A stretch of 45,844 nucleotides of DNA from an uncultured Pelagibacteraceae bacterium (GTDB lineage Bacteria > Pseudomonadota > Alphaproteobacteria > Pelagibacterales > Pelagibacteraceae). The stretch's first letter is position 1, and each line of letters starts with the position of its first letter. The notes under the pieces were generated by a model that did not search any database, was not told the DNA's origin, and saw only the letters and a program-made list of their open reading frames with translations. Of the stretch, positions 12,074 to 24,039 are shown piece after piece. Position numbers and translations under genes: made by a program. Location: positions 1 through 45,844 of the forward strand of contig CABZJV010000007.1 in NCBI GenBank assembly GCA_902526115.1. The letters are read 5' to 3'.

Positions 12074-13986
12074 TAAACAAAAGTTCATTTTTAAATGATA
12101 TTAATTTTCCATCTGATTTAAGGAAAGTTTCTGAAAAGGATTTACCAAAAGTTGCTACTGAAGTTAGAGATGAAATGATAGATGCTGTATCTCAAACAGG
12201 AGGTCACTTAGGTGCGGGGTTAGGTGTTGTGGAACTAACTGTAGCACTTCATTACGTATTTGATACACCAAATGATAAACTAATTTGGGATGTAGGACAT
12301 CAATCCTATCCACACAAAATTTTAACTGGAAGAAAAGATAAGATTAGAACATTAAGACAAGGTAATGGGTTATCAGGTTTTACGAAAAGATCTGAAAGTG
12401 AATATGATCCATTTGGTGCTGCGCACAGCTCAACATCAATCTCCTCTGCATTAGGTATAGCTGAGGCAAATAAATTAGAAAATAAATCATCAAATGTTAT
12501 TGCAGTGATAGGCGATGGTGCGATGAGTGCTGGCATGGCTTATGAAGCAATGAATAATGCTGGAGCTTCCAAAACAAAGATGATTGTTATTTTAAACGAT
12601 AACGATATGTCAATAGCAAAACCTGTTGGAGCAATGCGAACATATCTAGCAAAGTTATTGACAGGAAAAATTTATTTTAGTTTCAGAGAAACTGTTAAGT
12701 TAATTACTTCAGCATTTTCAAAGAGATTTAGTGCAAAGGCAGGTAAAGCAGAGGATTTCTTAAGATCTGCATTCACAGGGGGTACTATGTTTAATTCATT
12801 AGGTTTTTATTATGTAGGACCAATTGACGGACACGATTTATCTACTCTTATCCCTATTTTAAAAAATGCAAGAGACTCAAATCATGAAGGTCCAATTATG
12901 ATTCATATTAAAACTCAAAAAGGTAAAGGGTATAGTTATGCAGAACAAGCTAAAGATCATTATCATGGAGTTTCAAAATTTAATGTAGACACTGGTGAGC
13001 AGAATAAAAGTGGATCTAATTTACCTTCATATACAAAAGTATTTGCCAATACTCTCGTGAAGCACGCAAAAAAAGATAGCAAAATTGTTGGAATAACAGC
13101 AGCGATGCCTAGTGGAACGGGAATGGATATATTTGGCAAAGAATTCCCAAAAAGAATGTTTGATGTTGGTATAGCTGAGCAACATGCTGTAACATTTGCC
13201 GCAGGGATGGCAACGGAGGGATACAAGCCCTATGCTGCAATTTACTCAACATTTCTACAAAGAGCTTACGATCAAGTTGTTCATGATGTAGCTATTCAAA
13301 GCTTACCAGTAAGATTTGCAATTGATAGAGCTGGATTAGTAGGAGCTGATGGATCAACACACGCTGGTTCATTTGATATTACTTATTTATCAACTTTACC
13401 AAATTTTATTGTAATGGCTGCAAGTGATGAATCTGAACTAGTTAAAATGATAAATACTTCAGTAGATATTAATGATAGACCAAGTGCAATTAGATACCCA
13501 AGAGGTGTAGGTGTTGGAGCTGAACTACCATCTATAGAAGATAAAATTGAAATTGGAAAAGGAAGAATAATCCAAAATGGTAATCAAGTATGTCTTTTAA
13601 GCTTAGGAACAAGACTTGAGGAATGTAAATTAGCAGCAGAAAATTTAAAACAAAAAGGAGTTTCAACTACTATTATTGATGCTAGATTCGCCAAACCCTT
13701 AGACGAAGAGTTAATTATTAAATGTGCTAGAGACCATGAAATTTTATTCTCTATAGAAGAAGGATCTATTGGTGGATTTGGTTCGCACGTAAAAAACTTA
13801 CTTGCTGAGAAAGGGATATTTGATAAAGGTTTAAAGTTTAGATCTATGAATTTACCAGATAAATTTATTGAACAAGATACCCCTAACAAAATGTATGAAA
13901 TTGCTGGATTAAATGCCTCTCAAATTTCCAAGAAAATTTTAGATATTTTATTTAACAAAAATTCTATCAAAGTTGTAAAAAATTAA
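12070..13986 (+). CDS. dxs: 1-deoxy-D-xylulose-5-phosphate synthase
   Basis: [41 protein letters not shown], transketolase architecture. Confidence 0.97.
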   Translation: MINKSSFLNDINFPSDLRKVSEKDLPKVATEVRDEMIDAVSQTGGHLGAGLGVVELTVALHYVFDTPNDKLIWDVGHQSYPHKILTGRKDKIRTLRQGNGLSGFTKRSESEYDPFGAAHSSTSISSALGIAEANKLENKSSNVIAVIGDGAMSAGMAYEAMNNAGASKTKMIVILNDNDMSIAKPVGAMRTYLAKLLTGKIYFSFRETVKLITSAFSKRFSAKAGKAEDFLRSAFTGGTMFNSLGFYYVGPIDGHDLSTLIPILKNARDSNHEGPIMIHIKTQKGKGYSYAEQAKDHYHGVSKFNVDTGEQNKSGSNLPSYTKVFANTLVKHAKKDSKIVGITAAMPSGTGMDIFGKEFPKRMFDVGIAEQHAVTFAAGMATEGYKPYAAIYSTFLQRAYDQVVHDVAIQSLPVRFAIDRAGLVGADGSTHAGSFDITYLSTLPNFIVMAASDESELVKMINTSVDINDRPSAIRYPRGVGVGAELPSIEDKIEIGKGRIIQNGNQVCLLSLGTRLEECKLAAENLKQKGVSTTIIDARFAKPLDEELIIKCARDHEILFSIEEGSIGGFGSHVKNLLAEKGIFDKGLKFRSMNLPDKFIEQDTPNKMYEIAGLNASQISKKILDILFNKNSIKVVKN

Positions 13987-13991
13987 TTGTT

Positions 13992-15074
13992 CTACTGACA
14001 CTGAGCTTTATTCATTAGATAGTGATCTAATAAAACACAATTCATCATCGCTTCACCAACAGGTACAGCTCTTATACCAACACATGGATCATGTCTTCCC
14101 GTAACAGATATTGTTGTATTTTTTCCAAATTTATCGACAGTATTTCTTTTTGTTAAGATTGAAGATGTTGGTTTTACAGCAAATGAAGCAACAATTTCCT
14201 GTCCAGTTGAAATACCACCCAATATTCCACCGGCATTATTTGAATTAAACTTTAATTTTTTACCTTTTTGTGAAATTTCATCTGAGTTTTGTTCACCACT
14301 TAGTTGTGCAGAGTTCATTCCAGCACCAATATTTACTCCTTTAACAGCATTAATACTCATGAAACTAGATGCTATATCAGAGTCTAGTTTTGAGTAAATA
14401 GGTGCGCCCAATCCTAACGGAATTCCTCTTGCTCTTATTTCAATCACTGCACCACATGATGATCCAGATTTTCTTACTCCTAACAAATATTTTTCCCAAA
14501 GTTTAATCATTGATTTATCAGGACAAAAAAATGGATTTTTTGAAATTATTTTGTCATTCCATTTGCTAGTATCGCACCCCAAAATACCTAATTGCGTGAC
14601 TGCACCAACAACTTTAAATTTTTTACCTAATTTATTTTGTAAGACCAACTTAGCTATTGCACCAGCTGCAACTCTTGATGCAGTTTCTCTTGCAGATGAT
14701 CTTCCGCCACCTCTATAGTCTCTAATTCCGTATTTTTTGAAGTAAGTAAAGTCAGCATGTCCAGGTCTAAATTTATCCTTAATTTTTCCATAATCCTTAG
14801 ATCTCATATCTTTATTATAAATAATTAAGGAGATTGGTGTACCCGTAGTTCTACCTTCAAAAATTCCAGATAACATTTGAACTTTATCGTCCTCTTTTCT
14901 TTGTGTCGTAAATTTTGATTGTCCTGGTTTTCTCTTATCCAGTTCTTTTTGTATATCTTTTTCACTTAATTTAATATTTGGTGGGCATCCATCAACGATA
15001 CAGCCAATAGCAGGACCGTGAGATTCACCCCAAGTAGAGAAACGAAATAGCTTTCCAAATGTATTAAATGACAT
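13992..15074 (-). CDS. aroC: Chorismate synthase
   Basis: [46 protein letters not shown] motifs. Confidence 0.97.
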   Translation of the reverse strand: MSFNTFGKLFRFSTWGESHGPAIGCIVDGCPPNIKLSEKDIQKELDKRKPGQSKFTTQRKEDDKVQMLSGIFEGRTTGTPISLIIYNKDMRSKDYGKIKDKFRPGHADFTYFKKYGIRDYRGGGRSSARETASRVAAGAIAKLVLQNKLGKKFKVVGAVTQLGILGCDTSKWNDKIISKNPFFCPDKSMIKLWEKYLLGVRKSGSSCGAVIEIRARGIPLGLGAPIYSKLDSDIASSFMSINAVKGVNIGAGMNSAQLSGEQNSDEISQKGKKLKFNSNNAGGILGGISTGQEIVASFAVKPTSSILTKRNTVDKFGKNTTISVTGRHDPCVGIRAVPVGEAMMNCVLLDHYLMNKAQCQ

Positions 15075-15107
15075 TATTTATATTATATAGATTATTTTGT
15101 TTAAATT

Positions 15108-15734
15108 ATGAATCAAAAAAACTCACTTGGGCTTAATAGTTGTTTTATGGATGTAGATGATCCAATTCATTTATTTGAAAATTGGATGGAAGAGGCAAAA
15201 AAAACTGAGCCAAACGACCCAAACGCGGTAGCGTTAGCAACATCGAATAAAAATAATGTCCCTTCAGTAAGAATGGTCTTATTAAAAGACTTTAATCAAA
15301 ATGGATTTGTATTTTACACAAATTTAGATAGTCAAAAAGGATACGAATTAAAACATAATCCAAATGTAGCAATGTGCTTTCATTGGAAAAGTTTATTAAG
15401 ACAAATTAGAGTTAATGGCACAGTTTCATTGGTACCAAATGAGGTTGCAGATGATTACTATAATTCAAGAAGTTATGAAAGCAGAATTGGAGCATGGGCA
15501 TCTAAACAGAGCAATGAACTTAAAGATCGAGAACAGTTAGATAATTCTATCGAAGAATACAAAAAAAAGTATGCAGATAAGAATAATGTTCCACGACCGA
15601 ATTATTGGTCAGGATGGAACTTATCTCCCTCAAGTATTGAATTTTGGCTTGATGGAGATAATAGAATTCATGAAAGATTAAAATATACAAAAAATTCTAA
15701 AGGAGAATGGATCAGATCTCTTTTGAGTCCCTAA
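15108..15734 (+). CDS. pdxH: Pyridoxamine 5'-phosphate oxidase
   Basis: RMVLLKDFNQNGFVFYTNLDSQKG, IGAWASKQS, PNYWSGWNLSPSSIEFW. Confidence 0.95.
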   Translation: MNQKNSLGLNSCFMDVDDPIHLFENWMEEAKKTEPNDPNAVALATSNKNNVPSVRMVLLKDFNQNGFVFYTNLDSQKGYELKHNPNVAMCFHWKSLLRQIRVNGTVSLVPNEVADDYYNSRSYESRIGAWASKQSNELKDREQLDNSIEEYKKKYADKNNVPRPNYWSGWNLSPSSIEFWLDGDNRIHERLKYTKNSKGEWIRSLLSP

Positions 15735-16744
15735 AAACTTCTGGATAAACTAAATGTTGTTAGATTTTTTAAAATTTCTTTTTCTTTAGTATCTTCAAAA
15801 ACACTTAATGAATTTGAAGCAAGATTAATATAATGTTGAGCTTTCTGGTAGCACTCATTTATAATTTTGTGTTTATTAATTAAAGCAATTATTTTATCTA
15901 AATCATCTTTATCTCTTGTATCTTTGCTGAAAATATTAATTAAGTTATTTTTTTCTTTGATCTCCAGCTTTTGATAAAGTAAAATTATTGGAAGTGTAAT
16001 TTTTCCTTCAAAAAAATCTTGTCCTATTTTCTTTCCAAATGATTTAAGTTCAGCGTTGTAATCAAGTGTATCGTCAGCAATTTGGAAAGTAAGTCCAAGA
16101 TTTCTACCATAAAATTCAAGTGCATCTTTTTCTTTTTTATTACTATCAGATAAAATTGCACCGACTTTTGTAGCTGCTGCAAACAATTCAGCAGTTTTTG
16201 CAGAAATAATTTTTAGATAAGTCTCTTCCAACATATCGACTTCACCTTTATGCTGAAGCTGTAAAACTTCTCCTTGAGCTATTTTTGATGAAGTAGATGA
16301 TAATAATTTCAGAACTTCTATGTTACCATCTTCAACCATCATCTCAAAGCATCTACTTAGCAAATAGTCACCTACTAAAACTGATGAATGATTATTCCAA
16401 ACTTTATTTAAAGTTTCTTTTCCTCTCCTAACTTCACCCTCATCTATAACGTCATCATGCATTAAAGTTGCACTATGTATTAATTCAACACATGCTGCTA
16501 AATTCACATCTCTTGAACCTTTTGTATAACCACATAATTTTGCAGATCCTAAAGTTAGTAGAGCTCTCAGCCTTTTGCCACCAGTTTTCATATGATATTC
16601 AGTCATTTTTTGAACTAGTTCTACATCACTAATTAATTTAGTTTTAATTTTTTCCTCAGTTAAAACCAGCTTGTCCTCAAGAGAATCCTTTAACTGAAAA
16701 TATGAATTATTTATCTGATTTTTAAGCTGAACGACTGATCCCAT
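15731..16744 (-). CDS. ispB: Octaprenyl/long-chain polyprenyl diphosphate synthase
   Basis: GGKRLRALLTL, LMHDDVIDEGEVRRG, FQIADDTLDY. Confidence 0.92.
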   Translation of the reverse strand: MGSVVQLKNQINNSYFQLKDSLEDKLVLTEEKIKTKLISDVELVQKMTEYHMKTGGKRLRALLTLGSAKLCGYTKGSRDVNLAACVELIHSATLMHDDVIDEGEVRRGKETLNKVWNNHSSVLVGDYLLSRCFEMMVEDGNIEVLKLLSSTSSKIAQGEVLQLQHKGEVDMLEETYLKIISAKTAELFAAATKVGAILSDSNKKEKDALEFYGRNLGLTFQIADDTLDYNAELKSFGKKIGQDFFEGKITLPIILLYQKLEIKEKNNLINIFSKDTRDKDDLDKIIALINKHKIINECYQKAQHYINLASNSLSVFEDTKEKEILKNLTTFSLSRSF

Positions 16745-16858
16745 ATAAAATTTAAACTAGTATAATTAACTTTTATTTATTACTTATCAATTGACGCACC
16801 TTATTCTTCAATTATAAGTAGTCTTTATATTCAACTAATAATTCTATAAGAAATATTT

Positions 16859-17662
16859 ATGTTCTCTTTTTTTAAAAAGAAAAAAATAGTAGCTCATTTA
16901 AAGCTTAGTGGTGTGATAGGAAATGCAGGAAAATTTAAACAAGGTATAGATTTTGCTGGCCAAGAAGAGATAATTAAAAAAGCTTTTTCATTGAAAAAAG
17001 CCAAATGTGTTGCAATTACTATAAATTCACCAGGTGGATCTCCTGTTCAATCCCATCTAATTTATAGCTTTATAAGACAGCAAGCAAAAAAAAATAAGAA
17101 ACAAGTAATTGTATTTGCAGAGGATGTAGCCGCCTCTGGAGGCTATCTTATTGCATGTGCTGGGGATGAAATTTATGCAAATTCAAGTTCTATTATAGGA
17201 TCAATTGGAGTTATTTATTCGTCGTTTGGTTTTACAGAATTAATAAAAAAAATTGGTGTCGAGAGAAGAGTTCATACAGCTGGTAAAAATAAAAGTACTC
17301 TTGATCCTTTTCTTGAAGAAAAAAATGAAGATATAGAGAGACTTAAAAATATTCAGTTAGACTTACATAAAGATTTTATTGATGTTGTTGAAAAAAGTAG
17401 AGGTACTAAATTAAAAAAATCTGAAGTTGAACTTTTCTCGGGTGAATTTTGGTCAGGTAGTAAATCAAAAACATTGGGATTAGTAGATGGAATAGGAAAC
17501 ACTCATGAAATCTTGAAAGAAAAATTTGGAGATGATGTAATAATTAAAAAATTTGAAAAGACCAAAGGATGGTTAAGTCAAAAACTTTCATCTTCTAATC
17601 AAATAGATCAATTTGCAAATATTTTAGATGAGAGGTCAATCTGGCAAAGATATGGTTTCTAA
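16859..17662 (+). CDS. S49-family (SppA-like) serine peptidase
   Basis: [49 protein letters not shown]. Confidence 0.9.
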   Translation: MFSFFKKKKIVAHLKLSGVIGNAGKFKQGIDFAGQEEIIKKAFSLKKAKCVAITINSPGGSPVQSHLIYSFIRQQAKKNKKQVIVFAEDVAASGGYLIACAGDEIYANSSSIIGSIGVIYSSFGFTELIKKIGVERRVHTAGKNKSTLDPFLEEKNEDIERLKNIQLDLHKDFIDVVEKSRGTKLKKSEVELFSGEFWSGSKSKTLGLVDGIGNTHEILKEKFGDDVIIKKFEKTKGWLSQKLSSSNQIDQFANILDERSIWQRYGF

Positions 17663-18536
17663 AAATAATAAAAAACAAAAACCAAAATTTCAAACTTTTC
17701 AAGAAACTATTCTAAATCTTCAAAAATTTTGGAGTAAACAAGGGTGTATTATTCTTCAGCCGTACGACATGGAAGTTGGAGCTGGTACGTTCCATCCTGC
17801 TACAACTCTTAGATCGTTGGGTACCCAACCTTGGAAAGCCGCTTATGTTCAACCATCAAGAAGACCAACAGACGGCAGATATGGTGAAAATCCTAATAGA
17901 CTTCAACATTATTATCAGTTTCAAGTTTTGATTAAACCTTCTCCTGAAAATATAAAAAAAATATATCTAAATAGTCTTACTACAATTGGAATTCATCACA
18001 ATGATCATGATATAAGATTCGTTGAAGATGACTGGGAAAGTCCTACATTAGGTGCAGCCGGTTTAGGTTGGGAAGTTTGGTGTGATGGAATGGAAATTAC
18101 TCAATTCACTTACTTTCAACAGATGGCTGGATATGAATGTAAACCAGTTTCAGTAGAAATTACTTATGGTTTAGAGAGGATCTGTATGTTTACCCAACAA
18201 CAAAAAAATGTTTATGATTTGTTATGGAATGATGAGGATATAAAATACAGAGAAGTTTTTCACCAAGCTGAAAAAGAGTTTTCTGCATATAATTTTGAGC
18301 ATGCCAATGTCGAACAATTATTCAAAATGTTTGATATGCATGAGTCAGAAGCAAAATCATTAGTTGAAAAAAAGGTTTCACTACCTGCGTATGATCAATG
18401 TTTAAAAGCAAGCCACGTATTTAACATTTTAGATGCTAGGGGAGCAATAAGTGTTGCACAAAGAGCAGGTTATATTGGAAGAATTCGTGACATCACTAAG
18501 TCTGCTGCTGGGATTTGGATAGATAGTCAAAATTGA
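17652..18536 (+). CDS. glyQ: Glycyl-tRNA synthetase alpha subunit
   Basis: [35 protein letters not shown] at 17652 preferred over the ORF-track start 17628. Confidence 0.96.
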   Translation: MVSKNNKKQKPKFQTFQETILNLQKFWSKQGCIILQPYDMEVGAGTFHPATTLRSLGTQPWKAAYVQPSRRPTDGRYGENPNRLQHYYQFQVLIKPSPENIKKIYLNSLTTIGIHHNDHDIRFVEDDWESPTLGAAGLGWEVWCDGMEITQFTYFQQMAGYECKPVSVEITYGLERICMFTQQQKNVYDLLWNDEDIKYREVFHQAEKEFSAYNFEHANVEQLFKMFDMHESEAKSLVEKKVSLPAYDQCLKASHVFNILDARGAISVAQRAGYIGRIRDITKSAAGIWIDSQN

Positions 18537-18539
18537 AAA

Positions 18540-20609
18540 ATGTCTGAGTTTTTTTTAGAGCTATTTAGCGAGGAAATACCCGCAGGTCTTCAAAAAAATT
18601 TAAGAGAAAACTTATTGAAATCTTTTAATGATTTCTTTGAAGAGAAATCTATTCCATTTAAAAGAAGTTCTTCCTATTCAACCCCAAATAGATTGGTAAT
18701 ATTATTTGAAGGGATTCAAAAACAAACAATTCTGAAGTCTGAGGAAATAAGAGGTCCGAGTACAAAAGCCCCAGATCTTGCTATAGAGGGCTTTATACGA
18801 TCAAATCAAACTCTAAAACAAAATCTTTATGAAAAAGAAACAGAAAAAGGTAACTTTTTCTTCTTTAAAACGAAATCAAAAAAACTTTATACCCACGAGT
18901 TATTAGAAGAATTTGTTCCAAAAATATTAGATAAAATTCAATGGAAAAAATCAATGCGTTGGGGGGATTTTAGTTTAAATTGGGGTAGACCGCTCAAGTC
19001 AATTTTGGCAATCTTTAACAAAAAAACACTAATATTTAAATTTCATCATATTCAGTCATCTAATTTTACTTTCGTAGATAAAGATTTTGAAGAAAAGAAA
19101 ATGAAATTTTTTAATTTTAAAAAATATAAAAATTTCTTTAAAAAGAAACAAATAATAATTGACCCTGTTGAAAGAAAAAAAATTATTGAAAAAAAATTTC
19201 ATTTACTTTTAAAAAAGAAAAATATTGTTATAGAGCAAAATCCAAAGCTGTTGGAAGAAGTTGTTGATTTAATAGATCAACCCAATGTTCTTGTTTGTCA
19301 GTTTGATAAAGAGTTTTTAAAAATTCCAAAAGAGATTCTAATAATCACAATGCAATACCATCAAAAAAATTTTCCTACTTTTGATAATAAGGGAGGTATT
19401 ACGAACGAATTTTTAGTTGTTTCAAACAAAAAAGATCTAAAAGGGTTAATAAAGCTAGGTAACGAGAGAGTAGTAGAAGCAAGACTTACCGATGCAAAAT
19501 TCTTTTGGCAAAAAGACAAATCTCAAAATTTAGTAAAACAAGTCTCAAATTTAAAATCTATGAATTATTTTAAGGGTTTGGGAAGTTATTTCGATAAAGT
19601 TCAAAGAATGAGAAAGCTTGGAGGAATGCTTTCAGATGAACTGTTAATAAGTAAAGAAAAAGTGGAATTATCAGCATCAATCTCTAAAGTCGATTTATTA
19701 TCTAGACTAGTGGGTGAGTTTCCTGAGCTTCAAGGAATTATGGGTGGTTATTTTTCTGAGGCACAAGGTTTTGACAAGGATGTAGCACTATCAATAAGTG
19801 AACAATATTTACCCTCAGGTTCTGGGTCAATGGTTCCTAAAAAACCTTTTAGTATAGCACTAGCTCTATCAGACAAAATAGATACCCTTGTAGGTTTTTT
19901 TGGAATTAACCAAAAACCAACAAGCTCTAAAGATCCATTTGCCCTTAGAAGATTAACTTTAGGAATAATTAGAATAATTGTAGAAAATAAAACTCATATT
20001 AAAATAAGAGATTTGATTAACTATTCAGCGTCACTTTATATGGATCAAGGCTTCACATTTGAAAATAAATTACTTCAAAAAGAACTTTCTGAATTTCTAA
20101 TGGACCGACTAAAATTCTATATGAAGGAAGAAAATATTCGAAATGATATTATTCAAGCATCTATCAATTCACATAATTTAGATCAACTTGTAATAATTTT
20201 TGAAAAGGCTAAATATTTAGACAAAATAATTTCTAAATCAAACGGACAAGAGATAATATCAAGCTATAAAAGAGCCTCAAACATCTTGGAAAGTGAGTTG
20301 AAAGGACAGAATTTTGATCTTTCAAATACAAGCGATCCTAGTCTTTTTAAGACAGATTTTGAAAAAAATTTGTTTAAAAAGATAAATGAATTAAGGAAAT
20401 ATTTTTCTTCAATTAATAAAGATGAAGTTTATTTTGAAACTCTAGATAACTTACTAGATGCCAAAAAAGTAATTAACGAATTTTTTGACAATGTTATAGT
20501 TAATGACGTTGATCCAGGTATTCGTAAAAATAGACTAGAACTTATTCAAATCTTATGTAAAACCTTCAACAACTATGTTAATTTTTCTTTAGTAGACTCC
20601 CAAAAATGA
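18540..20609 (+). CDS. glyS: Glycyl-tRNA synthetase beta subunit
   Basis: LFSEEIPAGLQKNLRENL, MRWGDFSLNWGRPLKSI, DPFALRRLTLGIIRI; adjacent to glyQ. Confidence 0.95.
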   Translation: MSEFFLELFSEEIPAGLQKNLRENLLKSFNDFFEEKSIPFKRSSSYSTPNRLVILFEGIQKQTILKSEEIRGPSTKAPDLAIEGFIRSNQTLKQNLYEKETEKGNFFFFKTKSKKLYTHELLEEFVPKILDKIQWKKSMRWGDFSLNWGRPLKSILAIFNKKTLIFKFHHIQSSNFTFVDKDFEEKKMKFFNFKKYKNFFKKKQIIIDPVERKKIIEKKFHLLLKKKNIVIEQNPKLLEEVVDLIDQPNVLVCQFDKEFLKIPKEILIITMQYHQKNFPTFDNKGGITNEFLVVSNKKDLKGLIKLGNERVVEARLTDAKFFWQKDKSQNLVKQVSNLKSMNYFKGLGSYFDKVQRMRKLGGMLSDELLISKEKVELSASISKVDLLSRLVGEFPELQGIMGGYFSEAQGFDKDVALSISEQYLPSGSGSMVPKKPFSIALALSDKIDTLVGFFGINQKPTSSKDPFALRRLTLGIIRIIVENKTHIKIRDLINYSASLYMDQGFTFENKLLQKELSEFLMDRLKFYMKEENIRNDIIQASINSHNLDQLVIIFEKAKYLDKIISKSNGQEIISSYKRASNILESELKGQNFDLSNTSDPSLFKTDFEKNLFKKINELRKYFSSINKDEVYFETLDNLLDAKKVINEFFDNVIVNDVDPGIRKNRLELIQILCKTFNNYVNFSLVDSQK

Positions 20610-23263
20610 AAAAACTAATTTTAAATTTTAAATCTCAAGATAGCAAAAAAATTAAAATCCCAAGAAATTTTTTAGGTGGAAAAGGAGCCAACCTTTCAGA
20701 AATGGGTCGAATGGGATTACCAGTTCCACCTGGTTTTACTATTTCTACAAAAGTATGTGATTTTTTTTATAAAGATAAAAAAAAACTTAATAAAAGTATA
20801 ATCAAATCAATCAAAAAAGAATTAAATGCTGTTGAAAAAGAAGTTTCAAAAAAATTTGGTGATTTAAAAAATCCATTATTACTTTCAGTTAGATCTGGAG
20901 CGAGAGTTTCTATGCCTGGTATGATGGATACAATTTTAAATTTAGGATTAAACGATAAAACTGTCAAAGCCTTAGCATTAAAAACTTCTAATGGACGATT
21001 TGCCAAAGATAGCTACAGAAGGTTTATTCAAATGTATGGTAATGTAGTAATGGGCGTTGAAGGGTATCATTTTGAAGAATTAATTGAGAATTACAAACTT
21101 ACAAAGGGTGTTTTGTTGGACACTGATTTAGATGAAAATGACTGGGATGGGCTTATTGAAGATTTTAAAAGAACAGTTAGGGAAAAAGCAAATAGAGATT
21201 TTCCACAAGATGTTCATGAACAGTTGTTAGGAGCAATCAGTGCAGTATTTTTGTCTTGGGATAGTAAGAGAGCAAAAATCTATAGAAAATTAAATCATAT
21301 ACCTGCAGAGTGGGGAACGGCAGTCAATATTCAATCAATGGTTTTTGGAAACATGGGAGACGACTGTGCAACTGGTGTTGTTTTTACAAGAAATCCATCA
21401 GACGGTGAAAACGAAATTTATGGAGAATATTTAATTAATGCACAAGGAGAGGATGTTGTTGCTGGAACAAGGACTCCGCAATATATAACTAAAAAAGCTC
21501 GACAAAATGCTAAAGTTAAAGCTCCGTCAATGGAAGAGTCTATGCCTAAAGTTTATAGACAACTTTATAACATCTTAAAAAAATTAGAAAAACACTACAA
21601 AGATATGCAGGATGTAGAGTTTACAGTTGAAAATAAAAAGCTGTGGATGCTTCAAACACGTTCTGGAAAAAGAACTGCAAAATCTGCAGTTAAAATTGCA
21701 GTTGATATGGTTAAAGAAAAATTAATTTCAAAAAAAGAGGCTGTGTTAAGAATTGATCCACACTCACTTGACACACTTCTTCATCCAACTCTTGATGAAA
21801 AAAACACAATAAATGTAATTGCAAATGGATTGCCCGCATCACCAGGTGCTGCGAGTGGTAAAGTGGTATTTACATCTGAGGAAGCAGAAAGACTAACATC
21901 AATGATGCAAGACACAATATTAGTTAGAGTAGAAACTTCTCCTGAAGATATACAAGGAATGCATGCAGCCAAAGGAATCTTAACTGCAAGAGGTGGAATG
22001 ACAAGCCATGCAGCAGTTGTAGCAAGAGGAATGGGAAGGCCTTGTGTTTCAGGGTCGAGTGAAATTGATATCAATTATGAAAATAAGTCATTTAAAACTT
22101 CATCTATGGAAATTAAAGAGGGACAAATAATAACAATAGACGGCTCAACAGGAAGAATAATCGAAGGTAGTGTTTCTACCATAAAGCCTGAAATATCTGG
22201 TGACTTTTCAAAATTAATGTCGTGGGCTGATAGTTATAGAAAATTGAAAATAAGAACAAATTCTGAAACCTTAAAAGATACTAAAACTGCAAAAGATTTT
22301 GGTGCTGAAGGCATTGGACTTTGCAGAACTGAGCACATGTTTTTTGATGAAGAGAGAATTCTATCTGTAAGAGAAATGATTCTTTCTAAAACTAAAGAAG
22401 ACAGAGCTAAAGCTTTAGATAAACTTTTACCGTATCAAAAAAAAGACTTCACTGAAATTTTTAAGATTATGAATGGTTTGCCAGTGACAGTAAGATTGTT
22501 AGATCCTCCTTTACATGAATTTTTACCAAGAACAAATAAAGAAATTAGCGAATTAGCAGAAATTGTTAATCTCTCGGTAAAAGAGGTTGAAACAAGGATA
22601 GAGGAACTTCATGAACAAAATCCAATGCTAGGTCACAGAGGTTGCAGATTAGCTATATCATTTCCTGAAATATATGAGATGCAATGCAGAGCAATTTTTG
22701 AAGCTTTATGTGAACTAAAAAAAAATAAAATTAAATCGGCGTTTCCCGAGATTATGATTCCACTAGTTTCTACTGAGGCTGAAATTAAAATAATGAAAGA
22801 TTTAGTTAAAAGAATAGCAAGTATGGTTCAAAAAGAAAATAAATTAAAATTAGACTTCATGGTTGGAACGATGATTGAGCTCCCAAGAGCAGCTATTAAA
22901 GCAAAAGAAATAGCAAAATACGCAGAATTTTTTAGTTTTGGTACAAATGATTTAACACAAACTACTTTTGGAATTAGTAGAGATGATAGTGGAAAATTTT
23001 TAAATGATTACTTGGAAAATAAAATATTTTCTATTGATCCTTTTGTATCAATTGACGAAGGAGTTTCAGATTTGGTTGAGATTGCTGTTGAAAAAGGAAA
23101 GAGCCAAAATAAAAAAATAAAACTAGGGATCTGCGGAGAACATGGTGGAGATCCTAAAAGTATTTATTTTTGCGCTAAAGCCGGTCTTCATTATGTATCT
23201 TGTTCCCCTTATAGAGTTCCAGTTGCTAGATTAGCAGCAGCTCAGGCAGAATTAAAAAAATAA
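20606..23263 (+). CDS. ppdK: Pyruvate, phosphate dikinase
   Basis: GGKGANLSEMGRMGLPVPPGFTIST, GGMTSHAAVVARGMG phospho-His site, GICGEHGGDP. Confidence 0.97.
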   Translation: MKKLILNFKSQDSKKIKIPRNFLGGKGANLSEMGRMGLPVPPGFTISTKVCDFFYKDKKKLNKSIIKSIKKELNAVEKEVSKKFGDLKNPLLLSVRSGARVSMPGMMDTILNLGLNDKTVKALALKTSNGRFAKDSYRRFIQMYGNVVMGVEGYHFEELIENYKLTKGVLLDTDLDENDWDGLIEDFKRTVREKANRDFPQDVHEQLLGAISAVFLSWDSKRAKIYRKLNHIPAEWGTAVNIQSMVFGNMGDDCATGVVFTRNPSDGENEIYGEYLINAQGEDVVAGTRTPQYITKKARQNAKVKAPSMEESMPKVYRQLYNILKKLEKHYKDMQDVEFTVENKKLWMLQTRSGKRTAKSAVKIAVDMVKEKLISKKEAVLRIDPHSLDTLLHPTLDEKNTINVIANGLPASPGAASGKVVFTSEEAERLTSMMQDTILVRVETSPEDIQGMHAAKGILTARGGMTSHAAVVARGMGRPCVSGSSEIDINYENKSFKTSSMEIKEGQIITIDGSTGRIIEGSVSTIKPEISGDFSKLMSWADSYRKLKIRTNSETLKDTKTAKDFGAEGIGLCRTEHMFFDEERILSVREMILSKTKEDRAKALDKLLPYQKKDFTEIFKIMNGLPVTVRLLDPPLHEFLPRTNKEISELAEIVNLSVKEVETRIEELHEQNPMLGHRGCRLAISFPEIYEMQCRAIFEALCELKKNKIKSAFPEIMIPLVSTEAEIKIMKDLVKRIASMVQKENKLKLDFMVGTMIELPRAAIKAKEIAKYAEFFSFGTNDLTQTTFGISRDDSGKFLNDYLENKIFSIDPFVSIDEGVSDLVEIAVEKGKSQNKKIKLGICGEHGGDPKSIYFCAKAGLHYVSCSPYRVPVARLAAAQAELKK

Positions 23264-23276
23264 TAATTTTAATTAA

Positions 23277-23301
23277 GGGGCGTTCTGTTGCCAGGTGCCC
23301 C
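23277..23301 (+). repeat. Direct repeat copy 1 (ggggcgttctgttgccaggtgcccc), att-like; same sequence as tmRNA coding-piece terminal hairpin
   Basis: Exact 25-nt match to 25404-25428; 13 nt after the ppdK stop. Confidence 0.95.
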
Positions 23302-23383
23302 GAACTTTGTAACAAAATCCCCATATTTTAACAACTAGCAATCGTAAAATTAGACTAATCATACAATAATTACGTATGGATTA

Positions 23384-23401
23384 CGTATGAAATTTCATAC
23401 G
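23384..23401. repeat. Perfect 18-bp palindrome CGTATGAAATTTCATACG with adjacent ACGTATG direct copies (23372, 23383)
   Basis: Read directly; the left half is the reverse complement of the right half. Confidence 0.95.
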
Positions 23402-23452
23402 ACATGAACCTATATTTTGGACTCATGGTTCAGGATTTGTTAATCTTGGATA

Positions 23453-23869
23453 GTGGATATAGTAAGTAAAAAAATTGATCAAATTAAAAAAAAAAGGGCT
23501 TTTGAAGAAAGAGAAAAAAGAAGGGAAAAATTATTACGAATTTATTTTAACAAAATTTTTAATAAACCTTATTTAAATCAAGTTATAAAATTATTAGATT
23601 TTTTAAACGAAGATATTAAAAGAAAAAATAATCAAATTATTTTAAAACAATCTAAAGGCTCTTTTATGGTAACTTGTAAAAGTAATGGGTATTATTTTAG
23701 AACTTGGTTATTTTTAATTTCAAAAAATGAGGCTTTCGTAAGCTCTTCAGGATTAGATAATGATGGCATTTTGTTTAGAGATGGTTTTGATTTACCTAAA
23801 GATAAAGACAAAGCATTTAAAAAATTTATTGATGATATAGAATTAATAGATCAAAAAAGACCAAAATGA
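23453..23869 (+). CDS. Hypothetical protein (138 aa, GTG start), cassette A
   Basis: Open ORF between repeat copies 1 and 2; no family recognised. Confidence 0.6.
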   Translation: MDIVSKKIDQIKKKRAFEEREKRREKLLRIYFNKIFNKPYLNQVIKLLDFLNEDIKRKNNQIILKQSKGSFMVTCKSNGYYFRTWLFLISKNEAFVSSSGLDNDGILFRDGFDLPKDKDKAFKKFIDDIELIDQKRPK

Positions 23870-24039
23870 AAACCTTCCAAAAATATTTCAAAGAAAACAC
23901 ACCAGAAACAACTATAGATAAATATATCAAGTTAGTTTTGAAAACTGTTGATCCAGATGATGAAGTAGAAATTTATTATGACTTCGAAGAAGGAATGCAG
24001 AAAGTAAATATTAAAGTTTTAGATCGGATTTTACATTAA
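23866..24039 (+). CDS. Hypothetical small protein (57 aa; MKTFQKYFKENTPETTIDKYIKLVLKTVDPDDEVEIYYDFEEGMQKVNIKVLDRILH), overlapping the upstream stop by ATGA
   Basis: ATG at 23866, TAA at 24037-24039; not in supplied ORF track because of length. Confidence 0.55.
   Translation: MKTFQKYFKENTPETTIDKYIKLVLKTVDPDDEVEIYYDFEEGMQKVNIKVLDRILH

Noticed and set aside
23277-23301. Simple intrinsic terminator of ppdK
   Set aside because: GGGGC/GCCCC can pair but there is no T-run after it, and identity to ssrA is a better explanation.
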